DNA from: Gallionellaceae bacterium UBA5126
Lineage (GTDB): Bacteria > Pseudomonadota > Gammaproteobacteria > Burkholderiales > Gallionellaceae
Length of the DNA stretch: 17,442 nucleotides
Assembly: GCA_002414205.1 (NCBI GenBank)
Contig: DHYQ01000072.1
Location: 20,350-37,791, forward strand
Direction: 5' to 3'
Below are positions 15,767-17,442 of the stretch, in pieces; the stretch's first letter is position 1; every line of letters begins with the position of its first letter. Made by a program: the position numbers and the translations under genes. The notes below the pieces were generated by a model. The model did no database searches and was not told the DNA's origin. It was given only the letters and a program-made list of their open reading frames with translations.

Positions 15767-17442
15767 ATGAACCCTCACGCCGCTATTGCCATGAATTTTT
15801 CCGCGTTATTGAGCAAAACCCGTACTTGTAGCCGTTATGTCAGCCGGACTTTGGACGCTCGCCCGGCTTTGCTGGACTGGCTGGAATCCGCTTACACCAC
15901 GCCGTTTAGCCGCGAGGACATGCTGGATTTTTTGCGTGACAACGGCGATTGCAGCAATGAGGAAAGCCTGTCTCGTGCCGTGCGGCAGTTGCGGCAACGG
16001 GTAATGGTGAAGCTGATTCTGCGCGATTTGAATGGCTTGGCCGATTTGCCGGAGGTGATGCGCACCATGACCACCCTGGCCGAGGTGGTGGTGCAAACTG
16101 CGCAGCGCTGCGTGACGCAGTTGTTGAACGCGCAATATGGCACGCCCATTGGTCGCCACAGCCAGCAGCCACAAGAAATGCTCATCGTTGGCATGGGCAA
16201 GCTGGGCGGCGGCGAATTGAATGTGTCGTCCGACATCGACCTGATTTTCATTTACCCGGAAGACGGCGAAACCAATGGTCGCCGCGCCATCGACAATCAC
16301 AATTTTTTCACCCGCCTGGGCAAGCGCCTGATTAACCTGATTAACGATGTGACCGGCGACGGTTATGTGTTCCGCGTGGACATGCGTTTGCGCCCGTATG
16401 GCGACAGTGGCCCGCTGGTGATGAGTTTTGCCGCGCTGGAGGAATACCTGATTACCCAGGGGCGCGAGTGGGAGCGCTATGCCTGGATCAAGGGCCGGGT
16501 GATTTCGCCCGCCGAGCATCCGGCCATCGCCGCGTTACAAAAAATGGTGCAGCCGTTCGTGTTCCGCAAATACATGGACTTCGGCGCGATTGATTCCATG
16601 CGCGGCCTGCACAGCCAAATCCGCCAGGAAGTGGCGCGGCGCGAGCGTTTCAACAACGTCAAACTCGGCCCCGGCGGCATTCGGGAAATCGAATTCAGCG
16701 CCCAAGTGTTTCAGTTGATTCGCGGCGGCGGCGATGCCCGTTTGCGCATCATTCCCACCCAAAAAGTGTTGCAGGAGTTGGCGCGGCAAGGTTTGTTGAG
16801 CGAAGCGTTAGTGGCGCAACTGGATGCGGCCTATATTTTTCTGCGCGATTTGGAGCACCGGCTGCAATATCTGGACGACCAGCAAACCCAGGACATCCCG
16901 GACGATCCCGCCGAGCGCGCTTTGCTGGCGCTGGGCATGGGCTATGCCGACTACGCCGCGCTGGATGCGCAACTCAGCGCACACCGCGCCGTGGTCAGCC
17001 AGCAGTTTGGGCAGATTTTCGGGGAGCAGGAAGCGCCGCAGCAGGAGGTTTGGCACGAGGACATGGACGAGGCCGCGTTGCAAAACGTGCTGGCCGAACA
17101 CGGTTTTCAGCAAGCTGCCGACAGCGCGCAGCGCCTGCTGCAACTCAGACTGGGCAGCCGCTATTGCCGTTTGCCGGAAAGCAGCCGCCAGCGCATGGGC
17201 AAGCTGTTGCCGCAATTTATCCTCGCGGCGGCCAAACAAACCGACCCGGATACCGCCTTGGCGCGTGCCCTGCAACTGCTGGAAACCATTAGCCGCCGCG
17301 CCAGCTATTTGGCCTTTCTGGCCGAATATCCGCAGGCGGTGCAGCGCTTGATGCAGTTGATTGCCGCCAGCAACTGGGCGGCGGAATACTTGGGCCAGCA
17401 TCCGGCCTTGCTGGATGAGTTGCTGGATGCGCGGGAGATGTA
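15767..17442 (+). CDS. glnE: Glutamine synthetase adenylyltransferase / adenylyl-removing enzyme, 5' part
   Basis: The first 558 codons of GlnE (about 900-950 residues in the family), cut by the right edge. GlnE adds or removes AMP on glutamine synthetase in answer to PII and glutamine. This part covers the N-terminal adenylyl-removing domain and the linker. Visible are the nucleotidyltransferase motif GMGKLGGGELN...SDIDLIF (142-161, metal-binding D156 and D158), VDMRLRPYGDSGPL (204-217) and LGPGGIREIEF (300-310). The C-terminal adenylyltransferase domain lies outside. The start is ATG 15767; another in-frame ATG at 15791 is possible, and neither has a clear Shine-Dalgarno. The frame is open without a stop to the last base. 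It is divergent from yhdP. Confidence 0.96.
   Translation, partial: MNPHAAIAMNFSALLSKTRTCSRYVSRTLDARPALLDWLESAYTTPFSREDMLDFLRDNGDCSNEESLSRAVRQLRQRVMVKLILRDLNGLADLPEVMRTMTTLAEVVVQTAQRCVTQLLNAQYGTPIGRHSQQPQEMLIVGMGKLGGGELNVSSDIDLIFIYPEDGETNGRRAIDNHNFFTRLGKRLINLINDVTGDGYVFRVDMRLRPYGDSGPLVMSFAALEEYLITQGREWERYAWIKGRVISPAEHPAIAALQKMVQPFVFRKYMDFGAIDSMRGLHSQIRQEVARRERFNNVKLGPGGIREIEFSAQVFQLIRGGGDARLRIIPTQKVLQELARQGLLSEALVAQLDAAYIFLRDLEHRLQYLDDQQTQDIPDDPAERALLALGMGYADYAALDAQLSAHRAVVSQQFGQIFGEQEAPQQEVWHEDMDEAALQNVLAEHGFQQAADSAQRLLQLRLGSRYCRLPESSRQRMGKLLPQFILAAAKQTDPDTALARALQLLETISRRASYLAFLAEYPQAVQRLMQLIAASNWAAEYLGQHPALLDELLDAREM

Noticed and set aside
15806-16519. Minus-strand open frame (237 codons) within glnE
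   Set aside because: It lies opposite conserved GlnE motifs and its product is a His/Gln/Ala-rich composition typical of an antisense frame.

Overview
The window looks like chromosomal DNA of a betaproteobacterium, probably of the Nitrosomonadales type. The grounds are an IspG of the beta/alpha kind (CPGCGRTT cluster motif and a long C-terminal part), a glnE gene divergent from a yhdP-nitrilase-tldD row, a YheS-type ABC-F protein, and a housekeeping GC content near 60%. The phylum call is solid. The order is an inference from gene order and remembered family features, with no search behind it.

Layout, left to right. The 3' part of ispG (1-783, +) ends in a hairpin terminator that lies inside the tail of an opposing membrane-protein gene. 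That gene is translationally coupled to creA (both -). A divergent region leads to a large secreted TPR protein (1894-3939, +). From 15673 down to 4039 every gene is on the minus strand: yhdP, a nitrilase-superfamily amidase, tldD, then a low-GC pair (a membrane HNH-like protein at 7592-9238 and a tail-anchored coiled-coil protein at 6527-7588), then a BrnT/BrnA-type toxin-antitoxin pair, then yheS. Divergent from yhdP, glnE (15767-17442, +) runs off the right edge.

The core genes are ordinary: isoprenoid synthesis, envelope lipid transport (YhdP), peptide/metalloprotease work (TldD), metabolite repair (nitrilase), ribosome rescue or translation (YheS) and nitrogen control (GlnE). The unusual part is about 6.03-9.29 kb, an accessory block placed between tldD and yheS. 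Sampled lines there fall to about 35-43% GC, against 55-72% in the flanks. The two genes in it are 3 nt apart, and the Shine-Dalgarno of the second lies in the end of the first. One carries an N-terminal HNH-like nuclease domain and a C-terminal hydrophobic half. The other is almost wholly coiled coil with one C-terminal membrane anchor. They read as a two-component membrane-bound nuclease system, plausibly anti-phage or anti-plasmid defence, and I do not recognise it as a named system. The brnT gene next to it has lost its usual N-terminus and has only a TTG start, so the block may have been inserted into an older toxin-antitoxin locus.

Two intergenic spaces (5890-6032 and 10739-10982) are packed with palindromic REP-like elements. 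No tRNA, rRNA, CRISPR array, transposase or integrase was seen.
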